Shown here: positions 33,458-45,431 of the stretch, piece after piece
Layout: each line of letters starts with the position of its first letter
Position numbering within the stretch: position 1 is the first letter of the stretch
Assembly: GCA_037974965.1 (NCBI GenBank)
Contig: JBBPFI010000007.1
Location: 1,302,001-1,366,000, forward strand
Direction of reading: 5' to 3'
Length of the DNA: 64,000 nucleotides
Source of the DNA: Dacryopinax spathularia
Lineage: Eukaryota; Basidiomycota; Dacrymycetes; Dacrymycetales; Dacrymycetaceae
The notes under the pieces: generated by a model
What the model was told of the DNA's origin: nothing
Databases searched by the model: none
Seen by the model: the letters and a program-made list of their open reading frames with translations, nothing else
Translations under genes and position numbers: made by a program

Positions 33458-33599
33458 TGTCGTTCTCTGCACCTGCTCTTGCTGCAGTGGTACCAATATA
33501 CCCTCGTAGACAATGGGAGACAGACCTTCGTTATACGAAGACAACGACAACGAAGGTGAAGGAGACGCCCGTTCCCCTTTGGATCGTCCTGACCGTCGG

Positions 33600-33612
33600 A
33601 GCAATATAAACG
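33600..33612 (-). promoter_or_regulatory. Possible TATA box of paralogue D
   Basis: TTTATATTGC on the minus strand, about 145 nt before the ATG. Position and sequence fit, but nothing else supports it. Confidence 0.3.
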
Positions 33613-33809
33613 ACTCTCAGACCACCTCTCCTTCTTGCAGATCTGCGCTCTGATTGGCTGAGATTGGCCGGCGATCACTCGGCGATTCACACTTTGGCCT
33701 TGGCTGACTAGGGGACACGTGCGGGGGCAGTGCCACAGCTCAGGGTTCATAGGCGCGGATATGGTTGGTTCCACTGGACAAAAGTCAGTTCTGTGCCGGT
33801 TTGGTAGTC

Positions 33810-33965
33810 AGGCTGCGGCCACAGCTACCCTGGCCGCGGCTAAAGCTACCCTGGCTGCGGCCATTGGACCTCGGCTTCAGCAGCGAGGCCTTTGGCCGCA
33901 GCTCAAGCCGAAGTCTTCTTGGCCGCAGCCCAAGCCTGGCCAGATGACTCGGCACTGCCACAGCC
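33810..33965. repeat. GC-rich degenerate repeat at the left flank of the block
   Basis: Imperfect repeats of GGCTGCGGCC / GGCCGCAGC and GGCTTCAGC. Similar motifs, in the other orientation, occur near 57380-57500 at the other side of the block. The match is short and degenerate. Confidence 0.4.
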
Positions 33966-34147
33966 GGAGCCAGTTCCGTGAGGGTCCCTCGAAAATGTCT
34001 GCAGGACCCTAGGGCCCTGAAGGATGTCTCCGGGGTCCATGAATGGCTCATAGCCATGGTCCTGATCCAGCACATGTGAATGATCGTGTTGGGACTCCCA
34101 CGCACACTTGACTTTCTCCTACTCCCCACAACAGCACACCTTCGGAG

Positions 34148-37100
34148 ATGGAGCAACCTATATACTCAGGAAACTGCTTTGCTTATGCAACACCAAGCAT
34201 CAATACAGACCGTTGCCCCTGCCCCAAGTTCCGCTTTCCACCCCATGAAGTCTCCCCACAGCTCACTGCATATGGGTTGCCGCGCGAGGAGGAACTTTGT
34301 CGATGTCTTCATAGGTTTCGGGATCATGAGGAGGCTCCTGCTCGTGGTAAGCATCATGTTATCAACATCTTGAGAAGCTCTCTAACGGAGGTTGGTCCAG
34401 GACAGAGACCTGGACTACAGATGTCTGGTATCCACTCAGGGGTTGGCGGACCTCCTCGGACGCCTCTTCGTCAAGGAGATGGACTAAGACGGTCCCTATT
34501 GGAGGCTTCATCTCCTGTTTCTCGGTCTCCCAGAGGTGGACTAGGTCCAATCATTCCTTTTTCTGGCCGACAATCACTCTCTCCTGCTGGAATGCTGGCA
34601 GCAAATAACAATCGGGCAGCTAGTGCCGCACGTCATTTCTCCAGAGGAGCCCAACTTCCATCCATTAGGCCAGCTCGTGGCCGTGGAAGACTTCAGCCAC
34701 CCGATATCACTCTAAACATCATAATACGACTGTTCCCACCTGCTTCCAATGGCTCTGGTGAGGTGAGCGCTCTACTGGCTGCTTCTTGCCAGTTTGGCCG
34801 TAATCGACTTCCCAGGCAGGTCAACAGAATCGTGTTTATAGGATTGCTCGGGACCTCTTCATATCAAGGTATGTCGACCCTCCCCCTAATCCATGATGCA
34901 CATCCTGACGCAGAGTAGGTGCAGAGAGTATGGCCTCACATTCACTATCACACTCCCTCGCCAAGCCAGTCTCATGGAGCTGGATACCCAACTGCAACCT
35001 CTCATGGCGCATCTATATTTCCCCCCCCCATATCCCGCCCACTGCCATTCACGGTCCACATATCCATCTCTTTCCTGGCTCCCTGCCAAGGGCCGGGGTG
35101 GAGGAAAGCACGTGATGCTTATCCCGATTGAAAATCAGCCTTACAAGAAGGCTTTTGATTTGTGGAAGGACTGCGGGGGCAGGGATGATCGTGATGTGCC
35201 TGACTTGCACATATGTATGCTCTTCAACACCAAGTCTTCCTGTTTTCTTCTAAACTTAGAACTAGTACCTCGAAATGGTAACCTCCAGCGAATGGTGCAG
35301 GGGCAGCCAGTGGCCGCAGGATTCCGGTTGCTAGCAGAGATGCGCAACGATACCCTAGGAAGCATAGAGTTGGATCGCCTATCCGAGGAGTCTGAGGAGG
35401 TGCGTGAGCTAGATCATTGCCAAGGTACTTGGGCTCATTCTCTTTTACAGGATCGGGAAACCTCCCACCCTTCGTCCCCCCAGAGCGCCGCAGTCCTTGT
35501 GCCTAACCGGGCTCACCACTCTCTTCCTAATGGCTCACAAGAGGAGCACCATGGTCGTCTTCATGGTGCTCCGCCTGGTCACAACACTGTTCCAGGTCAT
35601 GCTCAGCTGCCCAACCCACCAACTCATGGCGCTATTCCTCATGGGTCAGAAATAGGGAGGCCTGCTTCAGCACTTGGAGAAACTGATACCATATTTCGTC
35701 CACTTGGCATGACACCTTCTTCCTGGCCCTCCACGGGTAGGCACTTGGGCGCTCTTAACTCCCAGCCCTTCCCTAGGCAGGACTTGGTGAGGTGGCAGCC
35801 CTCCAACATGACTCGTCATATTGTTTCCGGTACCCCTTCCGAGATCTGCTCCATCAATGGCTTGATCTCAATCTTGCGGGAGAAATCGCACCTGGATCAA
35901 ATGGCGCCAGATACCCCGGACATCCGTGGCAGCACCACACTGGAAGCAGCACAAAATCTTGAGACCTGGATCCGATCTGCTCTCCGTCCTGTGATAGCAG
36001 AGCAGGGTAGTCTCCCTGTATCTGATCTCAAACATTTCCTGGCAGTTCGGCACTGGATAACTGTGTAAGCCATTATGAACTTTCTGTAAATTGCTCTTAC
36101 TTACTATTAACAGGGGCCCCGCCAGCCGAGGTCAAGGCACAACCCGAGATGTGCTATCCTGTCTTCTTCAAACCTTCATTGAACAAGCCTGGTTAATCCC
36201 CACTGGAGCTGCAGGGTATATGACTCTCAAGACAAGGAACTACAACAGCAGCATCCCTTTGCCGGTCTTGTCAGAGGAGGAGAAGCTCAATTTTGCTGTA
36301 TTAGGAGCCATCACCCTCGCATACATCTGTCTGGCGGGACATGGACCCTACCAGATCAGTCCGCTGCTCATCGAGAGAGTGGCCTTGAAGGAATTCAAGC
36401 CTTCTATGCGAACCATGCGTCAATTCGAGCCAGAAATTTATGATGCATTGCTCATCTGGGAGTCAATTGGAACCGAGGGTAAACTAATGGACCCACAACA
36501 GTCGATGGTATGTCACTTTACTCTTCTGACTGGGCCAATACATGCTCATCCTGTTGTAGGAGAAGAATCATCCGCAGTACAAGCTAGCACTATATGCCTA
36601 TCAACGGCTGGGACTGCTTGTAAGCCAATCTCCTTTGTTTGGTTTGCGTCCTCTAAAGAATCTTTCAGCCAGCTCATTTTCACTTTCCTCTGGATAAAGA
36701 CATGCACCAACGTTGGCATACTTATCTGATCGCTCAAGCAAGCCTACCAGCCCCATTCGACATGCCGGAACCGGAAGAACTTCGATATTTCCGCAAGGGC
36801 TTCGACTTTTCCTTCCCTGACGGTAGCACAATGATCCAGGTGAGAATGGCCTACTATATCTGGGCATCCACTGATTTCAAGGAGTAGATTATCAGAATGC
36901 AATACAAGCAAGGTCTTCGAGGTTTCCTGAAGGATGCATGGGGAGAGGAGCGGCTGGATACACCTGCTCAGATCTTACCCAGGTTGAAATGGGTCTTCGA
37001 CTCTGAAGCCTCTGAGATGTTGCAGAAACGTATCAAAGACATGATCGAGAACTTTTTGCAAGGCTCTGGCCTGCCTCCTCGTCTGGACGAAGCAATCATT

Positions 37101-37468
37101 GGAGGAAGGTTCTCTTGGGCAGATGGTCTTCTGCCCCGACATGCTGAGGACCCCCTTTTCCGAGTTCGGCGGTTCTTGGTCATGGCAGCCGGAGAGGCGA
37201 GGCTGCCGCCTCGAGGCACCTCGGGGGCTTGGATATCCGTGAGTGAGAGCCCTTTTCCCCCCTGCTTTCTTGCTGACCATGGTCTCAGATCAGATTGGAT
37301 AGATCCGCAGCAGGCATCAAGTGGACCACATGCTACCCGCAAGTCATTATACCGGTACTTCCGTCCCATGACGACCTTTTGCAACCAGGTGATTACGGGG
37401 TTGGGCTGCCATTTGACACTGCTCTGTTCATGGAGATTGCGGGGAGAAGAGATCACACTACTGTATAG
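34148..37468 (+). CDS. HECT-like E3 ubiquitin ligase, multi-exon
   Basis: Exons that splice cleanly are 34148-34346, 34401-34868 and, for the catalytic part, a region ending 36064, then 36114-36507, 36560-36619, 36669-36839, 36888-37238 and 37289-37468. The middle (34870-36064) is coding but I could not fix its introns. The N-terminal two thirds are low-complexity and Pro/Ser-rich. The C-terminal part follows a HECT plan: GQGTTRDVLSCLLQTF, NFAVLGAITLAYICLAGHG (N-lobe), FRVRRFLVMAAGEARLPP, then IKWTTCYPQVIIPVLPS with a cysteine (codon at 37331) at the place of the catalytic residue. HECT ligases pass ubiquitin from E2 to substrate through that cysteine. The similarity is by motif only, so this could be a distant relative with altered activity. 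Confidence 0.5.
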
Positions 37469-37910
37469 TTTTAAGGACAGGTAGAATTCCTCTCTTGATA
37501 CATCTCCATCATGACAGAATTGGCAACATCCTTCATTACCATATGGAAGGGGCTAACGTCGCCTAAATCAAGCTGTCTGAGAGGCCGACCGCGATATACA
37601 CGCTTACTATAACTGAGCAGGTTTACACTGATCAAAGCAGGCTTGCCAGACTTTGACTCTATAGCAATGAGCAAGTGGCTTCCCATGATCCCGCCCCCGG
37701 GCCTGCGGGGCCAGCGGATAGGATAACTCCGAAGACAGACTCCAGACTCGGCCACCCCCGCGTTACCAACGCCCAAGAAGGCGGAGAACAGGGTTCCTAC
37801 TGGCTATTCACTACGGACCACCTCAAATCTCCCATTGTAGCTCCTTGCCCTGCTGCTTCTCCTGTTCTTGATCTTTTGGTCCTTCCCTCCCTTTTTCTGG
37901 CCCAGTCCAC
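37469..37910. other. Spacer between the HECT-like and integrase genes
   Basis: The tail of a minus-strand ORF (37471-37776) is open here and not obviously a shadow, but it has no recognisable motif. The right half is pyrimidine-rich before ATG 37911. Confidence 0.3.
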
Positions 37911-39732
37911 ATGGATGAAGCAGTTGGTGAAGCCATTGAAAGCTGGTATGCACGCTGGCATACCATCCTGAACCGCTTGAACCGGTCGGCGCACCAAAAC
38001 AAGGGAGATTACTCCATGTTAACTCGTGTGGAGGAGCAAGGGCAACAGTTTTTGCATGACACTCAAGAAGTAAGCTCAGTCTACCTGTCCTCAGTGGACC
38101 AGTGCTGATGTTGCACAGATAAGGGCGCTCCTGCCCTTGGAAGACGTGGAGGCTGCCTTGAGTTCGGTGAGGCAAGCTCTTCAAGCTGTTCAAGGGGCCC
38201 AGAAGGAGGAGGATAACTCGATAACATCTACTATTATCCCTGCTGTCTGGCAGGGGACAGGGGGTTGTCCTCGATTGCTCTTCAACGCCTCATGGCTGCA
38301 GGCCGCCCTCTCGTTGGCCACACCTACCGCCATTGCGCGTGTCCTCGGAGTCGATCGCCGTACGATTCGCCGCAGGCTGCTGGATCTGGGTCTCAAGGAG
38401 CCATGCAAGCCTGTCTTTCATAGACAAGAGACTGCCCAAGGCTGGACCATGGTGCCCACATTGGAGAGCTACCAGGATCAGGCCAACCGCCCCACCGATG
38501 AAGATGTGGACGATCAGGTCCGGGCTGCCACACATCTGTTCGATTTTGGTCGTCCAATGATGCAATCATTCCTTCGAGTCCAAGGGCTAGCTGCCACACA
38601 GAGGCAGGTGAGGGCATCCCTGCAGCGGGTGTCCCCATACCGAAAGTTTGGAGAGCGTCGGCTACTGAAGAGACGGGTCTACTCTGTAGTTGGTCCTAAT
38701 GCGCTTTGGCACATTGATGCCCAATTAGGTGAGCGTGGCCCACTTCCTTGCTCTTAGTCTTGAGCTCCTTCAGGACTTCGAAGATACGGCATTGTCTTTC
38801 ACGGCATAATTGACGGCTACTCTCGTCTGTGCGTCGGCCTAGGCGCTCACACAAACAATCGAAAGGATACATTCTTCCGTCTGTTTGAACAGTCTGTCGC
38901 CCAGTACGGTACACCATCTAGAGTACGGGGGGATCATGGACGTGAGAATCTGGATATCGCCAGTTGGATGGAAGAAAACCAGGGTTTGGATCGGGGTTCT
39001 TTCCTTTGGGGCAGGTAAACAAGTCTCTTCGCTCGACCCATTCCTCACAGGAACTTCGAGGCAGCGCGCTGAATTTGGTTTACTTTTAGATCTGTGCACA
39101 ACATTCGCATTGAACGGCTTTGGGTGGACGTTACTCGTGGAGTTGGCGCTCGCTGGAAAGACTTCTTTGCCCGGCTGGAGATCTATCACCATCTTGACGC
39201 TTCGGATGAAACCCATCTTTGGCTCCTTCACCGTGTTTTCCTTGACCGCCTCCGTCAAGACGTCGAAGTATGGCGGAACGTGTGGAATGAGCACAGTTTA
39301 CGCCTGCCGGAAGGTGGGCTTAGCTCTCCGGCAGCTTTGTGGTACTTTGGACACCTGGAGAAAGGCGGCCGAGGATTGGACTTTCCCGGCCTCAATCAGG
39401 AGCCGGAACAGTCTGACGAGGAACCCGAGCTGGAGGTCGACAGGTATGACCCCGTCTATGATTTACCTCCTGAACGAGGAGGCGGCCACATGTATGGAGT
39501 AGACTGGCAGGATATGGAAAACAGGATGCTACAAAGTCACCGAGTGGGCGGAGGTCAGCCCCGGAACCTTGCTGAAGCCGCTGTTGATGACCCCGGCTCC
39601 CCCTTGAGCGAAGAGGAATGTTTGTTGCTGGATCAATCATTGCCCGCCATTGGAGAAACACTGGACGTGGAAAGCATGGCAGAGCTTTGGGAGCGGGCCC
39701 TTACAACTTACGAGCATATTGTTAGTCAATAA
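37911..39732 (+). CDS. D,D,E integrase/transposase with retroviral-integrase fold
   Basis: Spliced model: 37911-38069, 38119-38728, 38774-39014, 39090-39732 (550 aa, phases consistent, intact). Residues about 110-140 form a helix-turn-helix (IARVLGVDRRTIRRRL) that likely binds DNA. The catalytic core has the first D in ALWHIDAQLG, then VFHGIIDGYSR, the second D in SRVRGDHGREN and the catalytic E in HNIRIERLWVDV, which is the rve-type D,D,E triad. The C-terminal 100 residues are acidic and variable. This type of core is known from many fish and fungal genomes as the eukaryotic integrase-core family linked to DNA transposons. Its place between HECT and JmjC genes marks the block as mobile or derived from a mobile element. 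Confidence 0.85.
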
Positions 39733-39784
39733 TTTAGAATAGTAATGCGAATGCACGGGATGGGATTTCCGAGGTGCCTCAGGG

Positions 39785-40000
39785 AGCAAAAGGTTCCGGG
39801 CCAAACTCGAGTTTGGAGCGGACCCTATCTGATGCGGACCCTATCTGATGGGACAAAAGGTTCCGCTCCAAACTCGAGTTTGGCCCGGACCCTTATTTGT
39901 GGACCGCAAAAGGTTCCGGGTCAAACTCGAGTTTGGAGCGGACCCTATCTGATGGGAGCAAAAGGTTCCGTTCCAAACTCGAGTTTGGCCCGGAGCCTTT
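39785..40000. repeat. Four-unit array of a CTCGAG-centred palindrome
   Basis: The core CCAAACTCGAGTTTGG occurs at 39801-39816, 39868-39883, 39921-39936 (one mismatch) and 39973-39988, spaced 67, 53 and 52 bp. The flanks alternate: units 1 and 3 read CCGG(G) on the left and GAGCGG on the right, units 2 and 4 the reverse, so neighbours are in opposite orientation. AAAAGGTTCCG and GGACCCTATCTGATG recur between cores. The array sits between the integrase stop (39732) and the JmjC gene ATG (40094), the position of a promoter or operator. Confidence 0.95.
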
Positions 40001-40093
40001 GGCCTTCTATTCACTCCTCTTCTACATACCACTTCTTCTCTGCGGCGAAGGCAGACTAGTAGTTGGCTTGCTTAACTTGCTGCTACTGTGGGG

Positions 40094-43000
40094 ATGCTCA
40101 CTGCTCTTTCAGAAGCAGTCTACCAGCTCCATCCTGGACTCTGGCAAAAGTTTCTCCAGCCCCTCGCCCTTCGATGGACCGCAAGCATCCAGTTGGACGC
40201 TTTGCCAGAACCTTTGGAGCGAGGCATCGACCATGCCGAGCGCGAAGTCTTTCGATGGATCTGTAGTGTGGTCCAGAATCCTGATCTACTACAGAACTCA
40301 CTGGGTATTGATGCCTGCTCGGTCCTTGGCGGACAACGCCTCCATGACGGATGGCGATATGTGCAGATGATCATCCTCACCTGCGATCGCCTCAAACACT
40401 GCTTTGAACTGGAGCCCCGGCCTGACCAAACCCTAGTTCAGCCTTCCCTGACAGCAGAAGTCGACCCACCCTCTGTACAGCCCGCTCCCGTGTCATTTCC
40501 AAGGTACCTCAACCTAGAGGACATGTACTTCTACCACCCTGGCCGACATTCGGCCACGACCTCCCGCACCAAGACCCTCGTGGAAGTCACGAACACAGCA
40601 CTAGACCGTCTACTAGACATCTACGCTCGATTGAATCAAGACGTCGAAGAAGACGGAGAGAACGAAGGGGAGGAAGAGGGCCCGGTAGCCCTCATGACAG
40701 CGGCATTGCGCGAAGGAGAAGAAGGGGACGTGGGCTACTTCATGGCCAATTTGCAAATGTTGGCTTCTACAATCGGACTCTATTCGGTATGTCGCCCACG
40801 GCTCTGCTTTGCTTCAGCTAACGTCCCTTTAGAATCTGGCGCTTGATACTCATGGAGCGCCTATCCTGCCGGAGGACTTCAAAACTGCCATGCTGCAGAG
40901 GTCCAAAGGGACAACCAAGTTGTCTAACTCCAAGCTCTTGACGCCCAACGTCCTCGCCGCCTTCTTCAGTATTGCAACCATCTTGGCCGAGGTCAAGCTC
41001 TATTACCATGACATTGGGATACATGTCCCCGCCCAGGTACGGTCCAGTCTTTATTTTCCACCTATAACTTACGGCCACTTAGAGGCATGTTGTCTACGGT
41101 GACATCGTTCCATGCCATCGTGCAGATCCGACCACGTATGCCTTCCGCCGACTGGAACAGATCCTGTGGAAGGTGATCGCGGCGCTGCCCTTCCAAAAGT
41201 TTCCTTGCAAGAAAGGACTCGCTCGCCTCGCCCGTCGTAAATTCGTCAGAGATGCCTTGGCCGATGTCGTAGAGTTGGAGATGCTGCTGACCCCCAGGGG
41301 CGAGATCTACTACCCGATGTCGCAAGCTCTGGGCACCGTGCCTCGTCTGTATCTGGAACCAGCTGGGGCCATCTCCCCATACTATGAGCCGGCCCCGGCC
41401 ACAGAGGATAATCCGCCCAACGATTGTCCGGATGAGGAGAGGCAGGAAAGCGGGCAAGAAGGGCCAGGCGACCAGAGCCCGATGGATATGGACATCGACA
41501 ACGACATCAACATCGATCCTGCTCTCAGAAGCAACGACCCCCCGGTACCAGCCGACGGTGTGGCCGCCCATGTCACTAGGGAAAATGGGTCGGTTCAGGA
41601 ACATGACATATCTTTTCCTCCCCCTGGGGCTGACCAACCAAGCTCCCCAAATCCCTCCTCGATTGCTGGTGGTTTGGCCGCCCATGTCACTGGGGAAGAT
41701 GGGTCGGTTCAGGAACACGATATTCCTTCTCCTCCTCCTGGGGCTGACCAACAAAGCTCCCCAAATCCCTCCTCAATTGCCGACTCTCCATCGGAGGACA
41801 GGCTGTCCCGTTCCATACCAAACGGCGCATCCTCCGACTCCTCCTTACATTTGTTCCATTCGCCAGGCGAGGATGGGCATACCCCAGCGGTCTTGGACGA
41901 CGAACCCTCACATGATACCCAAACTGTCAAGCGGTCGGAGCGCCTCAAAGCCCTAGCCGAGAAAAACGCCGGTTTGCCACCTGCTCCCGAAACCCCCTCC
42001 TTCGCAAGGCCTCCTAAGCGCCCGAAACCCCCTAAGCGCCCCAAGCCAGATAATTCGGACGCTTCTTCAAGGAGCCACAAGCGACCTCGTCTCTCGTCGC
42101 AGGATCTGGGCGGGGAAGGAGGCCGGCTCGATGGGGAACAGGGGCCCACTGTGGGTGAAGACCCGGAGTCTGAGGAAGGGGAATCTAGCGAGGACGAAGA
42201 GCAGGAGTCCGAGGAAGAGAGTGATGGGCTCAACAAGGAGCCTTCTGCTCCAGCCAACCGCTTGGCTGGAGATGCGCCATCCCAGGAGGATGACCGGGTC
42301 CCTGCAGCCCTTCAGGATGCAGCCGTCCACACTCCAATTCGGCTCCTCCCTGGAGGCAAGCCGCCATTGGGAACAAAGGAGGATACTGTTCCTTCCCCTC
42401 TGCGAGTCCTTGGCCGGCACAAGCTCTCACTTCTGGCTGGTCTCCATCTTTCCAAGCTGGCGCCCAAGGAAAGGCAAGCGGCTCTGATGAAGCATATCAA
42501 GGCGTTTGCCACCCCCACCCACGAGGTACAGTCCCCTTGTGGCGAAACAACTTGTACTCATTCTCTTTCCAGGTAGGCTCTTTTTCTCAAAAGGTCAAGA
42601 AAGAAGCAGAGATAATCCGCTTAAAAATGCTGAACCATCTGGAACAAACGGGACGAGTTGTCCAGCCTCAGCTGAGGCTCGAATTCGTTGCCAATGAGGA
42701 ACCCCGGGGGAATGTCCGTCATGACATCCTGCAAGAAGAGGTAAGTCCCATGGGCAAGTAGTTCAATCCTCCTCGCATTCAATATCTACACAGGAAGCCG
42801 AGTATGAGCTCTTCCACTTCAAGACACGAGACCCTAATCAGGTCATACCGGTGCCATTCCCTGTTCGGCCCGACCCTCGAAGCCGAATTCTAGGACTGTC
42901 TTGCCTCAATCCCTGCAACAATGTAAGCCCTTATGGATTCCGAAGATGGTCATTGACATCCCAGTCAGAAAGGGGCGCGAGAAGATCTACGGCATTTGAT

Positions 43001-44698
43001 TCCCCACCTCACCCTGCTGACGCCGCCAGCCCCGTCCCCGGAGGAAGATAAATGGCCCCATGTGCCTGCCCTTCTGGAAGGAGAACCAGTTGCCTGGTTG
43101 ACGGAGAAGCATATGGCCGAACTGCCCGCCTGGGAGCTCCAAGACCTCTATGCCACACGCCACGTGTATGTAGTGGGCCAGCGCAATGAACAGCCGCCAG
43201 TGGCATGGACGAAGGAGAGCGTAGGGGAGTGGCATGACTTGGATCTGAAGCTGCAGGCTCTACGTGCGCTGGCCATGTTTCCTTCCCACTTTGCCGTGCT
43301 CACATGTGATGTAGTTCAATCTCGATTAGAGCAAGCGCTTTTCTACTCCGAACTCGAGGTCCAATGCACACCTGCCGCTTGGTATACCGATGTGACACTA
43401 GGCGATATATTGGAGCTCTCTATCCGCTACCCTGCTTCGGCACCTGCCCTGAACGTCCTCTCTCTGCCAGAAGAGAAGAAGCATGCGAAGCCCGTTCCTG
43501 GATACAAGTCCGTCTATTGCACCCGAGCATATCCTGTTGCTGATCATGAACAGGAAAATGGCCGCTCACCCTGTCGCAGTGGAACAGACTAGGGGTGCAG
43601 GAAATGTTTATCGTGGCTCAGCTCGCTTTCAGGAAGATTGGTCCATGGGGAACACCGCCGGGGCCTACAGTCGCATGCACAGCGATTCGGGGGGGCTGTC
43701 AGTTGCGGTGAGCCCTCTAAGCGGCCTTCCTCTCCACATCCCAGCAACTCGGAATGCGTTGGAGTTCAAGACACCGGGATGCAAGCTGTGGGTCTTCTGG
43801 GATGGGGAATTTGACAATGTCGCCCGTCCCGGTCATATCGCGTCTGAATGGGTGGAAGAGCTGAGCAAGAAGGGGGTCAAGGTATGGGGGGTTCTTGTGC
43901 ATGTGGGAGATACCTGGTGAGTATAGCCTCTATCACCATCCAACCTGGGGCGGTCGGTTCATATCTGGCTCAGGTATCAAAAGGCGGGTACTCTGCATGC
44001 AGTCTGGTCCCCTACCCCAGTGATTACCACAGGCCACTCCTTTGTAGTGTCCACTCAGCTGGACCAGATGCTGAGGGCTCGCCTTCTGCAAGCGTATCTG
44101 GGCCCAAACTTGTACAATGATGAGGTCATGTCCGTTTTCATCTGGATCAATCGCCTGGCCATCTTCACTTGGGACCACATGCGCAAGATTAAGGCCGCAG
44201 GGAAGCTGGAGTTCTGGACTGCCTCAGAGCGCCCTCCAGAACTTTGCACAGGGTCCGGTCAGTCATTTGGATCTCTCCTGGGTTTGTGATCCTACTAATC
44301 CATGTATTTTAGCCCAATATGTACCCTGGCCCATGAAGCAGCTGCTGGCGCTTCTTTACATGGTCAAGGATCACCTCAGACTCATCCCCCAAGATGAGGA
44401 TTATCAGAAGCTATGGAATGAACTCAAAAGTCAAGAGTCCTTCGTCAACGAGTGCAAGAAGGCAGATGCGACCGCGGACTCCATTATTCAGGAGCTTTTC
44501 AAGACTTCAGACAATTATCATCTGGCACTCTTTCTATGTCTCCCGGAAATTGTCTCCATCATAGCTCGGTTTGAGTCAGCCGATTTGAAGAAGGAGGAGA
44601 GGATGTCTGAAAAACGATTATCGGGTAAGAGGCCGCCCGTCCAGTTACCGGAGGGTTCCGTGACCAGTTATACCTGGCGTCGTCCAAATTTGGAATAG
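40094..44698 (+). CDS. Large protein with C-terminal JmjC-like 2OG-Fe(II) dioxygenase domain
   Basis: Nine-exon model: 40094-40786, 40833-41036, 41083-42525, 42573-42740, 42794-42922, 42969-43507, 43554-43916, 43974-44257, 44313-44698 (1402 aa, every phase consistent, no break). The N-terminal 300 residues are helical and unknown. Residues about 400-770 are disordered, acidic and include two near-identical repeats (GSVQEHDI..PPPGADQ) and a basic PPKRPKPPKRPKP nuclear-type patch. The C-terminal JmjC-like fold shows H-x-D in RMHSDSGGL (near residue 1100), CKLWVFWDGEF, and GDTWYQKAGTLHAVWSP with the second metal histidine. JmjC enzymes demethylate histone lysines using 2-oxoglutarate. The residues to bind iron are present. 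Substrate is unknown. Confidence 0.7.
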
Positions 44699-45431
44699 AA
44701 TAGTCAGACAATGTTCACTCTTAGCTTCCTGTAATAAGAGATCGGTGTGTTCCAGGGCAGCTTGATATTCACTTGCAAATCTCCAGCCACCCCAAATCGC
44801 CCCCCCCCCCCTCCCCGCCCCCGCGAGCAATAGGCTTCTTCGGGAACAGTCTGATGCAGAAGCGGGATCCTGTTCGAGCTTGTCCGTTTCTTTTCATTAG
44901 GAATCATGCCGCCCTCATTACCAGAGAGAAGAATTGAGGCAGCATCTCACCTGTTGCTGGTGCTACTCCAATCAGCGGTGCAAGGGGACATACCATATCG
45001 AGCCCGGGCCCTTTTCACTGCAGGTATAACAACGGGTTGCTGGCCTAGTCCCTTGTCCCTGACGCGCTCATCCCTTGTCCTTCTTCTCCCTCCCCATCGG
45101 CGCCCAAACCCCGACCTTCACCTCCATTCGAGTAGCGATTGTTTCGCTCGGCTACCTCTGTCGGTTGTTCCGGATAAAGGGGCACCTGCGCTCGATTAAC
45201 CAGCGCGGTCGTTCCGTGTTCCATCATCCGTCGGCGGTGCCGGTTAAGGGTGATTGGCTTCTCCCTTCAAGTTACCTTTGCAAGCAAACCCTGTATCTCT
45301 CAACTCTCCAAATCTTTTGTCCTGGCAAGAACGGATCAATTGCAGTTACCATACCCCTGCTCTTCTCTGCTCAGTTACTGCTTCAGTACTCATGGGTTCT
45401 CTCTAGGCGCGTACACGACCACAAGTACAGG
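44699..45431. other. Spacer with a poly-C tract
   Basis: A run of cytosines near 44797-44811. A short ORF from 44906 has no recognisable motif. The rest is 5' flank of the next gene. Confidence 0.45.

Noticed and set aside
37471-37776. Minus-strand ORF converging on the HECT-like gene
   Set aside because: Composition looks partly coding (LLSYSKRVYRGRPLRQLDLG) but there is no motif, no clear start or partner exon. Left unannotated as a gene.
39785-40000. CRISPR-like array of regularly spaced repeats
   Set aside because: The genome is fungal, the units alternate in orientation, the spacers are partly shared repeats and no cas gene is present.
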